63,287 bases of DNA from CAVUXJ01 sp963814975 (GCA_963814975.1 CAWFFB010000002.1:1-63287), one strand, 5' to 3'. Shown: positions 8,583-17,817, counted from the first letter of the stretch. Notes: a model not told the origin generated them from the letters alone. Made by a program: numbers and translations.

Positions 8583-9792
8583 GGCGGATTCAGGGGGTCG
8601 ATGCAACATGAGCCAAGGATGGAGGTCTCATGGTGCGCAGACGTGGCCCGCGCCTGACGGCGGCGCAGAAGGCGGAGTTGTGGCGGCGCTGGCGTGAAGG
8701 CGAATCGCTGCGGGCGATCGGCCGCGCGCTGGGCCGCATTTCCAAGTGCGTGCATTACATCGTGGCCGGGGCGGGCGGCATCCCGCCTGTGCCGCGACAG
8801 CGCGCGCCGAAGGCGCTGACGCTGGCGGACCGAGAAACCATCTCCCGCGGCGTGGCGAGCGGGAGCTCGCTGCGGGCGATCAGCCGCGACCTGCGCCGGG
8901 CGCCCTCGACGGTGTGTCGCGAAGTGCGCCGGCACGGCGGGCGCCGCCGGTATCGGGCCGCCGACGCCGACCGTGCCGCGTGGGTGCGCGGCCGGCGCCC
9001 GAAGCGCTGTCGCTTGGCCACGCATCCCGCGCTCCGGGACGCGGTCGCGACGAAGCTCGCGCTGGAGTGGTCGCCCCAACAGATCGCCGGCTGGCTCCGC
9101 GCCGCGTATCCTGACGAGGCGGCCATGCACGTCTCGCACGAAACGATCTACGTCAGCTTGTTCGTCCAGAGCCGCGGCGTGCTCAAGAAAGCGCTGGTGG
9201 CGCACCTGCGCCAGCGCCGCACGTATCGGCGATCCAAACGCGCGGCGGTCCACCCGGCCGGGCACATCGTCGACGCCGTCTCGATTCGCGATCGCCCGGC
9301 CACCGTCGAGGACCGCGCGGTGCCGGGTCATTGGGAAGGCGACCTGATCCTGGGCACGCACCGGTCGCACGTCGCGACGCTGGTCGAGCGGCGCTCGCGC
9401 TACGTGTGCCTCGTACCGGCTCACGGGGAAAGATACGCAGACGGTCGTGCAGGCGCTCACGCAACAGGTCCAGCGGTTGCCCGCCGGGCTCATGGCGTCG
9501 CTGACCTGGGATCGCGGGCTGGAACTCGCCGCCCATCGCACCTTCTCGATCGCGACGGGCGTGCAGGTCTACTTCTGTGACCCGCGCAGTCCGTGGCAAC
9601 GCGGCACCAATGAAAATACCAACGGGCTGGTGCGCCAGTATCTGCCGAAGGGGACCGACCTCGCCGGCTACTCCCAAGACGATCTCGATGCGATCGCGCT
9701 CCGGCTCAATACCCGACCTCGGAAAACACTCGGCTATCGGACACCGGCGGCTACACTAGCGGAAACCGTTGCATCGACCGGTTGAATCGGCC
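8583..9792 (+). mobile_element. IS30-family insertion sequence, copy 2
   Basis: Nearly identical to the copy at 2340 to 3548, with inverted repeats at 8583 to 8607 and 9768 to 9792. It is one base longer because of an extra C near 9415. It sits inside the right arm of repeat copy D: TACTTCGCG on the left, GACTTACGGGGAGTAAT on the right. Confidence 0.88.
8630..9785 (+). pseudogene. IS30-family transposase, frameshifted copy
   Basis: Same protein as 2387 to 3541, with the same HTH and DDE motifs, but CTCGTACCGGC replaces CTCGTACGGC near 9415. This shifts the frame after YVCLV, before the second catalytic Asp. The second half is open in the other frame (9447 to 9785). A single-base difference in a CC run could be sequencing error; if real, this copy depends on the intact one for transposase. 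Confidence 0.88.
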
Positions 9793-9813
9793 CGACTTAC
9801 GGGGAGTAATTGC
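9793..9813 (+). repeat. Palindromic dispersed repeat, copy D, right end
   Basis: CGACTTACGGGGAGTAATT continues copy D after the IS30 insertion. The following 9814 to 10066 shows no recognisable gene. Confidence 0.6.
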
Positions 9814-10066
9814 ACGCGGACGCCCCCGCGACCGACGAATCCCTACCGCCGCAACCAGTGCGGCAAGAACTCGACCCCTTCACACGGACCGAAAATTCTG
9901 ACCTTCCGCAAGTTTCGGGTTACGCTGCGGGCTCCGCGAGGGGTCGGCCGACATATGCTAGTCGGCCTACTGTTACTTAGGGCACGGATCAAGCGACGCG
10001 CGAGAATTAGAGCGACGGTCGAGTTTTAATACGGTTGGGAGGCAGACGCCCCACCGCCAGAAGGCC

Positions 10067-11557
10067 GTGATGTTTCGTCTTCTTGCTAGTGTCGCCGCGC
10101 TGCTGCTGTGCGTACCTGCGACCGTCTCACTTCAGACCCCGCAGCAGTCGGCGGCGTCTCGTCCGAATGTCGTGCTCATCATGAGCGACGACATGGGATA
10201 CGCCGATCTTTCAAGCTACGGCGCCACCGACATCCGGACGCCGAATATCGACAGCATTGGGCGCGCCGGCGTCCGCCTGACTGACGTCGTACGCGAACGG
10301 CGTCCTGTGCAGCCCCACACGCGCGGCGCTCATCAGCGGACGCTACCCGCACCGCTACGCCGTGGAGAACGCGTTAGGCAGCGAGGGGACGTTCGGCCTG
10401 AAGGTGACTGGCAACTCGCTGCCGCAGATCCTGAAGAATAACGGTTACGCCACTGCGCTCGTCGGCAAGTGGCACCTCGGCGGGACGGTCACGGGCGACG
10501 CGCGCGTGGGCGGGCCGCGGGCGCACGGGTTCGAATACTTCTTCGGCCTGATGGGGAGCCATATCGATTACTGGCATCACAATCGCGGCCCTGACGTCCC
10601 TGACCTGTGGGAGAACGAGACGAGGATCAATCTCGATGGCCGGTACATGACGAACCTGATTGCCGAGCGCTCGATTCGGTTCATTGAGCAGAGCGCGGCG
10701 GCAGGTCGTCCGTTCTTCGTCGATGTCGCGTACAACGCGCCGCACTGGCCGTATCAGCGGCCCGATCGGCCGTCTCCGGCGCCGGGCACCGGCGCGCATC
10801 AGCTCCCGCAGCAGGACAACACGGCCACACGCGACGACTTGCGCGCGATGCTCGAATCGGTGGATCAGGGCGTCGGAGAGATTCTGAAAGAGATTGAGCG
10901 GCTCGGTCTGACGAACAACACGATCGTGATTTTCACGAACGACAACGGCGGCGAGTGGCTGATGAACAACGGTCCGCTGTTCAACCGCAAATGGACGCGT
11001 TTGGGAAGGCGGGATCCGCGTGCCGGCGTTGGTGAGGTGGCCCGGCCGGATTCCCGCGGGGACCGTCTCCGATCAGGTCGGCATCGACCTTCGATCTGGA
11101 GCGCGTCGATCATCGCGGCGGCCGGCGCGCACGGTGCCGGCGAAGCTACGAGGGCATCAACCTGTTCCCGATTCTCGAGGGGCGGCAGCCGAAGGTCGAG
11201 CGGACTTTGTACTGGCGGTCGGTCCCTGGCAACCGCAGTCAGCGCGCGGTGAGGAGCGGCGACTGGAAGCTGATCGTAGATGCCAACCACGTCATGGTGT
11301 TCAACCTGCGCGACGATATTGGAGAGCGGAAGGAGCTCGCCAATCAGAGCCAGGACGTCGCGCGCCGGCTCAGGCCCATGCTCGCCCAGTGGGAAGAAGA
11401 CGTGAACAAGGAAGCACTCGCCAACGAACCCGAGGTCGCGGCACAGCTGCGGCAGCAGGAAGGCGGCCGTGCCGGTGGTGCTGTCGCGCCTGCGGGCGGA
11501 AACTCACCGGCAGGTCGTGGACGAGGCACAACGCCTGCGGGCCGGGGATCGCAGTAA
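10067..11557 (+). pseudogene. Secreted arylsulfatase (frameshifted)
   Basis: A sulfatase of the alkaline-phosphatase superfamily that would hydrolyse sulfate esters in the periplasm. It has a signal peptide (FRLLASVAALLLCVPATVS), the metal-binding start PNVVLIMSDDMGYADLSSYG, the formylglycine site C-S-P-T-R near 10310 (in the shifted frame), GKWHLGG, and a C-terminal DWKLI region. It is interrupted by a one-base insertion near 10287 and by several shifts between 11005 and 11170. The low-complexity tail is rich in Gly, Ala and Arg. All active-site landmarks survive when frames are joined, which again leaves assembly error open. Confidence 0.8.
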
Positions 11558-11877
11558 CGGCGATACCGGGTACAACAAGGTGCAGAGGCACGGGGATCTC
11601 ACGCCGGTGACGCCCTCCCGACAGGCGGCTCATAGATAGAACAATGTCCCGATCACAAGCATGAACGACCGGTAGTCGGTCCATCGCCGCTGATGAGTGG
11701 GCCCAGCTACGCTGGCGGCGACGCTTCGCCTCCGAGCGCGGTGGCGTTCGATGGGATTGCCTGACAGCCGTTGCACTCGGCGGGCCGCGAATGAGCGTCT
11801 TCCATTAACCCTCACGCCGATCTGGCGACGGACGCCAGCCCCACGGGGTCCCCCGGACCAGTCTAAGATGATGAGCC
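11558..11877. other. Gene-poor stretch containing degenerate repeat copy
   Basis: No supported gene. A short minus-strand frame (11815 to 11630) ends in a hydrophobic SFMLVIGTLFYL tail but has no recognisable relatives. Positions 11813 to 11865 hold a degenerate copy of the palindromic repeat (GCCGATCTGGCGACGG ... CACGGGGTCC). Confidence 0.35.
11813..11865 (+). repeat. Palindromic dispersed repeat, copy O (degenerate)
   Basis: ACGCCGATCTGGCGACGG matches the left arm of copy F, and CACGGGGTCCCCCGGACCAG recalls the right half. Same orientation as the others. Confidence 0.35.
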
Positions 11878-12273
11878 GTGGCCGCGGGCGATGCGCATCG
11901 AGTCTGGTTTCCGGAAATGGTGGAGCACCTGCGCCGATACTGGCGAGACGACCTGTCCATAGAGGCCCTGCTGGGCCTCCGCGACGAGCTCGATGAGTTG
12001 CTTGGGCGCATTCGCTCGACGCGACACATTTCCAACCCGGTCTTCAAGTGTCCCGCGTGCGGGCACGTAGGACGTGGCGCCGATCCGCACGTCAGTGTTC
12101 GCGCCACGATATTGGCGCTGGCTCGCTTCGGCGTGGCCGCGAGAGAACCAGCACGAGCGCTTGAGAAGGCCTGGTCTGCCTACAGAAAGACAGCGGGACT
12201 TGATCTGTATGGCCTCGCCGCGACGTCAGAACCCGCTCGACTCCCAGGGTGCGCGCACGCCGATGAACGGTGA
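11878..12273 (+). CDS. Small conserved zinc-ribbon-like protein, function unknown
   Basis: A 131-residue protein opening AAGDAHRVWFPEMVEHLRRYW, then a helical segment, then FKCPACGHVG with one CxxC pair of zinc-ribbon type, and DPHVSVRATILALARFG. The start is GTG 11878, with no better upstream choice. I recognise the overall pattern as a conserved hypothetical family of soil bacteria but know of no assigned role. Cytosolic: no signal or membrane segment. It stands alone between two unrelated transcription units. Confidence 0.6.
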   Translation: MAAGDAHRVWFPEMVEHLRRYWRDDLSIEALLGLRDELDELLGRIRSTRHISNPVFKCPACGHVGRGADPHVSVRATILALARFGVAAREPARALEKAWSAYRKTAGLDLYGLAATSEPARLPGCAHADER

Positions 12274-12679
12274 ACCGAGCACGAACCTGTTTCAGCTGAT
12301 CACTCGAATGGAATCGCTCTCGGGTGACGACGGATCTCCTCGATAGAACCGGTTCCGCTCCGGACGGATCCGTCAGCACATCAGGGGCGCCGTCGCATAG
12401 GCGAACGCCCGTACTTTGTGTCGGCCAAGCTGTTCGAATCACGTACGGCACAAAGAATGCGATGCGCAGGTTGATCGGATAAACAGCCGAGGAGAGAACA
12501 TGGAAAACGGGGATCATGGCGAGGACCAGCTTGAGAAACACGGCCTTCCCGGCACCGACCAGGCTCGCGTCTCGCGCCGCGAGACCGACTTCGACTTGCC
12601 TGCTCGATAACGAAGCTCCGCCTCAAATCGCCGAGTGAAAGCCCACGCTTTGCCACGGCGAAGCTTCGCTACTACTGGT
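12274..12679. other. Intergenic stretch, no supported gene
   Basis: The minus-strand frame 12541 to 12400 reads hydrophobic (FLKLVLAMIPVFHVLSSAVY) and could be a decayed membrane protein, but it lacks a convincing start and any recognised motif. Nothing else stands out. Confidence 0.3.
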
Positions 12680-13480
12680 TCAGTACGCGGGTTTCTCGGC
12701 GAGAAAACGGCCAGCTGATGGTGACCCCAAGCCGAGCGCTGCTTCGACGGCCGGCGGAACGATGGCCGTCACGTCACCGTCCAGGCGGAGTGTCACCGAC
12801 GCGTGATCATCGTGCTCGCTTGCTCCTCGGTTGATGATGATGTAAGGCGTGCCACGCTCGGCGGCCAGCAGAGGAATTGAGGCCGCCGGATAGTCCGACA
12901 GCGTGGATCCCAACGCCAGCACCAGATCGGCCTTCACTGCGGCCGCGGTCGCTGGCTCCAGATCCGTCGTGCGCAGCGATTGGCCGAAGCTGATGGTGGC
13001 CGACTTCAGCATCCCACCGCAGGCGCAGCACGGTGGACGCCCCGTCGTCTTGAAGCGCGCGAAGTGTGGCGCAGGATCACTCGTTGCGTGGCACCTCTGG
13101 CATTCAACAAGGAGATCCGTGCCGTGCAGCTCGACGAGCAGGCTCGGAGAAGTGCCGGCGCGACGATGCAGGCCATCGACGTTCTGCGTTACGACCGAGA
13201 CGACTTTCCCTGCGCGCTCGAGCGCCACGATGGCATGGTGAACGGCGTTCGGCCGCGCGTGCTGATAGATCTCCCAGGTTTCCAACTTGTAGTCCCAGTA
13301 CTCAACCCGCGCCGACTCCGACGCGAGGAACTCCTCGTAGTACACCGGACGACGGCGCGTCCACACACCACCAGGACCACGGAAATCCGGGATGCCGCTG
13401 GCGGTCGACACGCCGGCCCCGGAGACGACCAGAATGCGCTGGCATGCCAGCAACCGTTCGACCAAGCGTGAGTCGACCAC
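12680..13480 (-). CDS. Sir2-family NAD-dependent protein deacylase
   Basis: A complete 266-residue sirtuin. NAD-binding motifs GAGVSTASGIPDFRGPGGVW and TQNVDGLH with the catalytic HG of ELHGT are present. The zinc module has CQRCH and CCACGG, followed by the SFGQ substrate loop and LALGSTLSDYPAAS. It removes acyl groups from protein lysines using NAD, in the cytosol. GTG 13480 is the start, and the gene lies three bases after the stop of the lipocalin-like gene, so the pair is surely co-transcribed. Why a secreted lipocalin-like protein is paired with a sirtuin is unknown. Confidence 0.93.
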   Translation of the reverse strand: MVDSRLVERLLACQRILVVSGAGVSTASGIPDFRGPGGVWTRRRPVYYEEFLASESARVEYWDYKLETWEIYQHARPNAVHHAIVALERAGKVVSVVTQNVDGLHRRAGTSPSLLVELHGTDLLVECQRCHATSDPAPHFARFKTTGRPPCCACGGMLKSATISFGQSLRTTDLEPATAAAVKADLVLALGSTLSDYPAASIPLLAAERGTPYIIINRGASEHDDHASVTLRLDGDVTAIVPPAVEAALGLGSPSAGRFLAEKPAY

Positions 13481-13483
13481 GCC

Positions 13484-14539
13484 TCACTCCTCAACTATTT
13501 GATCGCAGGCTGGCGCTCCCAGTACAGAGTGCCCGCCAGCCAGATCGCCCTTGTCGTTCAGGTTCGGCGGAGCGCCGAGCCTCAGCACGTTGCCCGTGAT
13601 CAGGTAGAAGCGTTTCTGCTCGCTGTACGCGCCGGGTGTCATCGCGCCTTGCTGGCTGTGGTAAACGAACGGCGGATGCTGGTTCTCGTAGGTCACGAAC
13701 CGTCCGAAGTAGCCGTTGTAGCTCCTGAACGCCTTGAGCGCCTCGTCTGGCGTCGGCTGCGCGCCCGCGTATTTCGTCCGCCCCTCCTTATTCATCAGGT
13801 GGACCATCATGTGCCCCGATGCCGTGTAGATGATGTAGGACGTGCCGGCGCGCGTCTCGTTTTTGTCTCCGTGGAAGACCTCGTTCCCGTTGTTGATCCG
13901 ATAGCTGTCCGTGTAGAGGAGCCTCCAGAACCCGACGAACTTCTTCTCCTCGGCCGAGAGCGGCGCATCGAGCATCCGCTGCCAGATCAGGCGACGCGTC
14001 GCCTTGGCTTTGCCGTCGCCGTCTGCCGGCGCCGGTGTGAGAATGAGTCGCTCACTGCCGTTCGGCGTGGTCACGAAATCGTAGAAGGGCTTCGCGTCTA
14101 TCTCGCCGCCCGGGTCGATCTGACCGAAGCGATGGTGGACGACGAACTTCTCCTTCTCTTTGTCGTTGACAGTGAACGACCCGAAGTACGCCGTGTATCC
14201 GCGGAGCGCGGCCTGCGCTTCGTCACCGGTCGGGGGATTGGCGGCGAAGCGCGCCCGGACTTTCGGCTGGATGTGGACGCCCATGTGCCCGGTGTCGGCG
14301 TAAATGATGTAGCCGTTCGAGTTGAAGTTCGGTGTCTGCGACCATCTTCCGGTAGCGGGGTCTTTGACCTCGGTCGTGACCAGCTCGTAGGTCCCGACGA
14401 GCCGCGCCCGATCGTTCACGGACGACGAGGTTGGCGGCGCCGCGCCTTGACCGGTCACGCCACGGCCGAGCACGGTCGGCACGAGCGCAACTGTTGCAAT
14501 CGTCAGTACTGTCGTGAGGCTCCGGGTCACGCTTCTCAT
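13484..14539 (-). CDS. Secreted protein with two lipocalin-like domains
   Basis: About 351 residues starting at ATG 14539 (MRSVTRSL); the frame is open further to 14566. A signal peptide (VLTIATVALVPTVLG) precedes two similar halves, each with a GTYELV or GFWRLLYTD start, a GYIIYADTGHMGVH or SYIIYTASGHMMVH hairpin, and a GYTAYFGSF or SYNGYFGRF strand. These match the lipocalin-like domain family (Lipocalin_5). The ligand is unknown; the location is periplasmic. First gene of the pair with sir2. Confidence 0.82.
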   Translation of the reverse strand: MRSVTRSLTTVLTIATVALVPTVLGRGVTGQGAAPPTSSSVNDRARLVGTYELVTTEVKDPATGRWSQTPNFNSNGYIIYADTGHMGVHIQPKVRARFAANPPTGDEAQAALRGYTAYFGSFTVNDKEKEKFVVHHRFGQIDPGGEIDAKPFYDFVTTPNGSERLILTPAPADGDGKAKATRRLIWQRMLDAPLSAEEKKFVGFWRLLYTDSYRINNGNEVFHGDKNETRAGTSYIIYTASGHMMVHLMNKEGRTKYAGAQPTPDEALKAFRSYNGYFGRFVTYENQHPPFVYHSQQGAMTPGAYSEQKRFYLITGNVLRLGAPPNLNDKGDLAGGHSVLGAPACDQIVEE

Positions 14540-14579
14540 GCCCCCTCCCCGCGCGTTTGCGCCCACTACAAACGGATCC

Positions 14580-14782
14580 CCGGTGTAGGCTTCACCTTAC
14601 GTTGCGGCCCAAATGCTCGCTTCCTCCGAAGAGGCTTCTGACACCCCGCTCTGACGCGCGACCTCCGCGTTGCTGGGTCTGCTACTCGGCGCTCCGGCGC
14701 GTACCGAGACGGGACTTGCACCCGTTGGACAAGGACAGCATGAAGTCCACTCCACGTCTGAGGCGACTTCGTCACGACGCAC
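14580..14782 (-). ncRNA. Probable group II intron 5' fragment (domain I)
   Basis: Reading the minus strand from 14782, the sequence starts GTGCG, the canonical group II 5' end. It then shows ACGGGTGCAAGTCCCGT, CAGCAACGCGGAGG and GGGCCGCAACGTAAGGTGAAG, words typical of domain I of bacterial introns. It is cut off before any reverse transcriptase, directly upstream of the lipocalin gene. It begins seven bases after a TATAATC box. Recognition is by motif only. Confidence 0.45.
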
Positions 14783-14789
14783 GTTGCGT

Positions 14790-14796
14790 GATTATA
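14790..14796 (-). promoter_or_regulatory. Orphan TATAATC kinase-type promoter box
   Basis: Same box and same 22-bp distance to a repeat end (copy E at 14819) as for the kinase genes, but the position of the kinase start is occupied by the 5' end of the intron fragment. Confidence 0.4.
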
Positions 14797-14818
14797 TGGG
14801 CGGGACGGCACCGAGAAC

Positions 14819-14877
14819 GGGAATACTCCTCAGTAACCGGGCGAAGTGGCGAGTTGAGTCCCCCGAGCGTGGTCGGG
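14819..14877 (+). repeat. Palindromic dispersed repeat, copy E (right arm lost)
   Basis: GGGAATACTCCTCAGTAACC, then GCGAAGTGGCGAGTTGAG; the TCGCCACT arm is absent. Confidence 0.6.
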
Positions 14878-14993
14878 GAAATGCGAAAAATCCTGGAAGT
14901 GATGTCGGCCGGATCTCGTCCACCTAGTCCAGTCTGTGCCAACCACCAGGCGGGTGAAATTCCCGCCGGGTGAGCGGTCGCTCACTGGCTGTC

Positions 14994-15830
14994 TCATTTG
15001 TCTCGGCCTTCGGCTTTGGCTTTGGCTTTGGCGCGGCCTATCTCCAGGATGCGCGCCGCATCGCGCTCACCCTCGCGACGCGCCTCTTCCAGGATCTCAT
15101 ACCCCTTGTCTCTGACGCGGTTGATGCGGTACGCGATCTTCCAGGGCTGCGTAAACATGCTCGGGTCTTCCATCGTGGCTTCAAAGCTGATCGTGTCCGG
15201 GCCGACCATCGTCCAGCGTTCGACCACATGCAAGGCATCGCCGTGGAAACTCGCCGAGTCAAGCCACGTTTGGCCGCTCTGGTTCGTCACGTCGATCACC
15301 AAAGTATTTCCTTCCCAGCGACCACGCGAGTCCCCCATCCACAGTTTGATGCTGTCGCTGACGTGCGGACGCCCGTCCGTGGGGACGACGCGAAAGGCGT
15401 GGCTGGAGCTATAGAGGAACAGCACGTATCCAGGGACCTGTACGATCTGGATCTCGCCTGGCGTGTGATTGCTGCGAGGGACGCCGACCAACAACGCGCG
15501 AACGAGAGGATCAATGTGCGCCAGTTTCGTCGGGGCGTCGACGTTCGCACGGAACTCTTTCTTTTTCGCCTCCGCCCAGGGCAGGTAAGGAATTTTCCCA
15601 TCGGCGGGATCGACGATGTACGTCGGACGTGACGTGGGCGTCCTGCCCTGGACTATGTCGTCCCCCTTCTCCCACAGTGAATGGTCTCCTTCGATGCTGT
15701 GTGCTGCCGCCGCGAATGGCGTGATGTCGCTACGCCACATACCCTGCAGGACCGGGGGGTCTTGAGCCACGGCCGAGGCGGGGACGACGTACAAGGCTAA
15801 GGCGACAGTTGCAACGAGAACGAGCCGCAT
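14994..15830 (-). CDS. Secreted protein of unknown function
   Basis: The gene starts at ATG 15830 with a clear signal peptide (MRLVLVATVALALYVVPASA, then VAQ). The mature part has GMWRSDITPFA, SRPTYIVDPADGKIPYLPW, GYVLFLYSSSHAFRVV and GRWEGNTLVIDVTN, a pattern common among paralogous secreted acidobacterial proteins without assigned function. It ends with a charged AKAKAKAEGR tail. The frame stays open upstream into the orphan kinase head at 15936, so an in-frame fusion is possible, but the signal peptide argues for 15830. Confidence 0.75.
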   Translation of the reverse strand: MRLVLVATVALALYVVPASAVAQDPPVLQGMWRSDITPFAAAAHSIEGDHSLWEKGDDIVQGRTPTSRPTYIVDPADGKIPYLPWAEAKKKEFRANVDAPTKLAHIDPLVRALLVGVPRSNHTPGEIQIVQVPGYVLFLYSSSHAFRVVPTDGRPHVSDSIKLWMGDSRGRWEGNTLVIDVTNQSGQTWLDSASFHGDALHVVERWTMVGPDTISFEATMEDPSMFTQPWKIAYRINRVRDKGYEILEEARREGERDAARILEIGRAKAKAKAEGRDK

Positions 15831-15935
15831 GATTCCTCGCTTTCTATATTTCTCCTCACGATGCAACGTCATGGTGGCCGGGCCGCGATTCGACCCAGAC
15901 GACTGTTCCGGGTCAGCGAGTTTTAGGCCCGCCCC

Positions 15936-16005
15936 CATGCAGCCGGCCCCGAGGGCGGAGAGGATCTGGTACGGGCCGAGGCGGGAGCCGAGTGTGAGGG
16001 GCCAG
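15936..16005 (-). pseudogene. Orphan kinase N-terminal head
   Basis: The minus strand encodes the start of a PD40 kinase only: LTLGSRLGPYQILSALGAG, with the glycine loop begun. It then passes into unrelated sequence. A one-base insertion sits just after the presumed start. It retains the promoter box and the repeat upstream. Confidence 0.6.
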
Positions 16006-16013
16006 ACGATCGG

Positions 16014-16020
16014 GATTATA
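16014..16020 (-). promoter_or_regulatory. TATAATC box of orphan kinase head
   Basis: TATAATC on the minus strand, 22 bp from repeat copy F; same layout as kinases 1 and 2. Confidence 0.45.
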
Positions 16021-16042
16021 TGGCCGGGACGCCTGGGCGGAC

Positions 16043-16100
16043 GAGATTACTCTCGACTGACGCCGATCTGGCGACGTGGGACCGCCGGGGCGAGGTCACT
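16043..16100 (+). repeat. Palindromic dispersed repeat, copy F, left portion
   Basis: GAGATTACTCTCGACTGACG through GAGGTCACT, interrupted by the IS110-type element. Confidence 0.65.
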
Positions 16101-16117
16101 TCTATGTTGCGGGCCGT

Positions 16118-16403
16118 CGTCAAGCCCCGTGTGTGAGAAGTTTCCGTTCAACCAGTACCCTCGCATTCGGCTGCCACGCCCCGACGATGGTCTGCGATCC
16201 TCACGCGGGTCCGGGTGTGAGCCATGGGTCGTGACCCAGCGCTCGCCTTCTATCCGGGCACGCGCGGATCGCGCGGCCCCCAGAGACTGTGCAGTCTCGT
16301 ATCCAGACACCGTGCTGCCACACCCTCTCGCCAGCGGTCGCGTGACGCGACCCAGTGACCTATCGTGCGCAGCGCGCGTGAGCGCGTCGATCCGAGCCGG
16401 CCG
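16118..16403 (-). ncRNA. Candidate bridge-RNA region of the IS110-type element
   Basis: Non-coding stretch between transposase stop and element end. In IS110 relatives a structured RNA in such a flank guides target choice; in IS1111-type elements it lies downstream of the transposase, as here. No structure has been calculated. Confidence 0.35.
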
Positions 16404-17534
16404 CTACGCGACTTTTAGGATCGCGCCCGCCGGCACCACGCCGGTCGTCACATACCGCCACAACGCGATCAGGAGCTTGCGCGCGACGGCCACGATGCCA
16501 ATCCGGCGCGCGCGCGTCCCGTGCGCGAAGCGCTCGCGATACCATTGCGTCAGGGGGCTGTGTGGTTGCCAGCGCACCCACGTCCAGGCCAGTTGAATGC
16601 TGGTCACTTGCAGCCGCTTATTGCCGGCGCGACTGATCCCTTGCTCCTGCGCCGACTCCCCGCTGGTATAGGGCGTCGGCGCGAAGCCCAGGAGCCCGCC
16701 GATTTGGCGCCGATTGCGGAATGCGCGCCACACCAGGCCCTCGTCGAGCAACACCGACGCGCTCGTCGTCGCGACTCCTTTCAACTGCACCAATTGGTGC
16801 AACGCACTCGCGGGCGCCGCCGCGGTCACGGCGGCCTGTTGTTGGGCGTCGAGCTCCGCGATCTGTCCCTCGAGCACGGCGAGGCGCGCCTCCGCCCGCG
16901 CGAGCCGGGCTTGCACTTCACGGGGCAGCGCCGCGCCCGCCCAGTCCCGCACGGTGGCCCACCAGTCGCGGCGGCGGCGCGACGGCAGGGTCGCCCCCCA
17001 CGTCGTCAGCCATCCGCGCATCTGGTTGATCACCCGCGTCTGCGCGTGCCGCACGTCCGTCCGCTCGCGACTGACCTGCCGCGCGGCCTCGTCCGCCACC
17101 GTCGGGACCTGCACCTCTCGCCACACGCGCCGCTCCCCGTAACAGACCCGCACCAGCATCTGCACCAGTTTCAGCGCATCGAGCCGGTCCGTTTTTGCGC
17201 GCCGCGCGCGCCGATTCACCTCGATGCTCGCCGAATCGACCACCCGATTGGTGATCCCCACCTGCGTCAGCGCGCGATGAATCCAGAACCCGTCGCGGCC
17301 GGCCTCGTAGCAACTCACGACCGGCGCCTGCGTCGCCACCCCGAACCGCCGCCGCCCCTGCCGCAGCGCGCGCTCCACGCCGCCCAGATCGCCGCTTGCG
17401 ACCGTCCGCAGCCACGGCGTGACCCCGAACCCCGACGTCATCGCCAGCTTCCAGTCTTTCTTGCTCAACTCGAACGCCACATACAACGTCGGTTCGCTTA
17501 CACTCAGCTCCGGGCGGGTCAGTGCAATCATCAC
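16404..17534 (-). CDS. IS110-family transposase (DEDD)
   Basis: Intact, 376 residues. The N-terminal RuvC-like DEDD domain begins TLYVAFELSKKDWKLAM and contains CYEAGRDGFWIHRAL and RRAKTDRLDALKLVQML; a helical middle follows; the C-terminal transposase_20 domain has LVQLKGVATTSASVLLDE, IGGLLGFAPTPYTSGES and SRAGNKRLQ with the serine expected in the catalytic region. The length is normal. It recombines DNA through a bridge-RNA-guided mechanism in characterised relatives. Plus-strand frames over this gene are shadows. Confidence 0.93.
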   Translation of the reverse strand: MMIALTRPELSVSEPTLYVAFELSKKDWKLAMTSGFGVTPWLRTVASGDLGGVERALRQGRRRFGVATQAPVVSCYEAGRDGFWIHRALTQVGITNRVVDSASIEVNRRARRAKTDRLDALKLVQMLVRVCYGERRVWREVQVPTVADEAARQVSRERTDVRHAQTRVINQMRGWLTTWGATLPSRRRRDWWATVRDWAGAALPREVQARLARAEARLAVLEGQIAELDAQQQAAVTAAAPASALHQLVQLKGVATTSASVLLDEGLVWRAFRNRRQIGGLLGFAPTPYTSGESAQEQGISRAGNKRLQVTSIQLAWTWVRWQPHSPLTQWYRERFAHGTRARRIGIVAVARKLLIALWRYVTTGVVPAGAILKVA

Positions 17535-17593
17535 AGCCTCCTTTTGGCTTCGAACACCCTCAGGAGCTTAATTGCACCGCCCGCTCATAGTCT

Positions 17594-17621
17594 CTCGCCA
17601 CTTCGCGACCAGTAAGGACTG
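17594..17621 (+). repeat. Palindromic dispersed repeat, copy F, right portion
   Basis: CTCGCCACTTCGCGACCAGT and AAGGACTG continue copy F after the IS110-type element. Confidence 0.65.
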
Positions 17622-17817
17622 ATGGTGCAGTTGACGGCCCCCGGCGATTTTGGCGCCGACAAAATCCACGAAACGGGCCCCTGCCAGGGCACCAAGCGAC
17701 GGCCAGACGCACGTCAGTGTGTGGGCACTTCTGTTCAGCCGGGCCATTTGACCGCCGAGCATCGCGCCAGAAGAATGGCCGCAGTCTGATGCCGAGTGGG
17801 TGGCCGAAGCATAGCAG

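Larger units (their letters stand above)
16101..17593 (-). mobile_element. IS110-family element, IS1111-like, inserted in repeat copy F
   Basis: The repeat reads GGTCACT before and CTCGCCACTTCGCGACC after the element, giving ends near 16100 and 17594 with a shared CT core and no terminal inverted repeats. Subterminal inverted sequences CTATGTTGCGGGCCGT (16102 to 16117) and the complement CTATGAGCGGGCGGT (17576 to 17590) are the kind seen in the IS1111 subgroup. About 300 non-coding bases lie downstream of the transposase and only about 55 upstream. Confidence 0.7.

Noticed and set aside
8573..9541. 322-residue minus-strand frame opposite the IS30 transposase (and its twin at 2648 to 3433)
   Set aside because: Antisense shadow of a GC-rich transposase; Arg/Pro/Ala-rich and without motifs.
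13499..14641. 380-residue plus-strand frame
   Set aside because: Antisense to the lipocalin-like gene.
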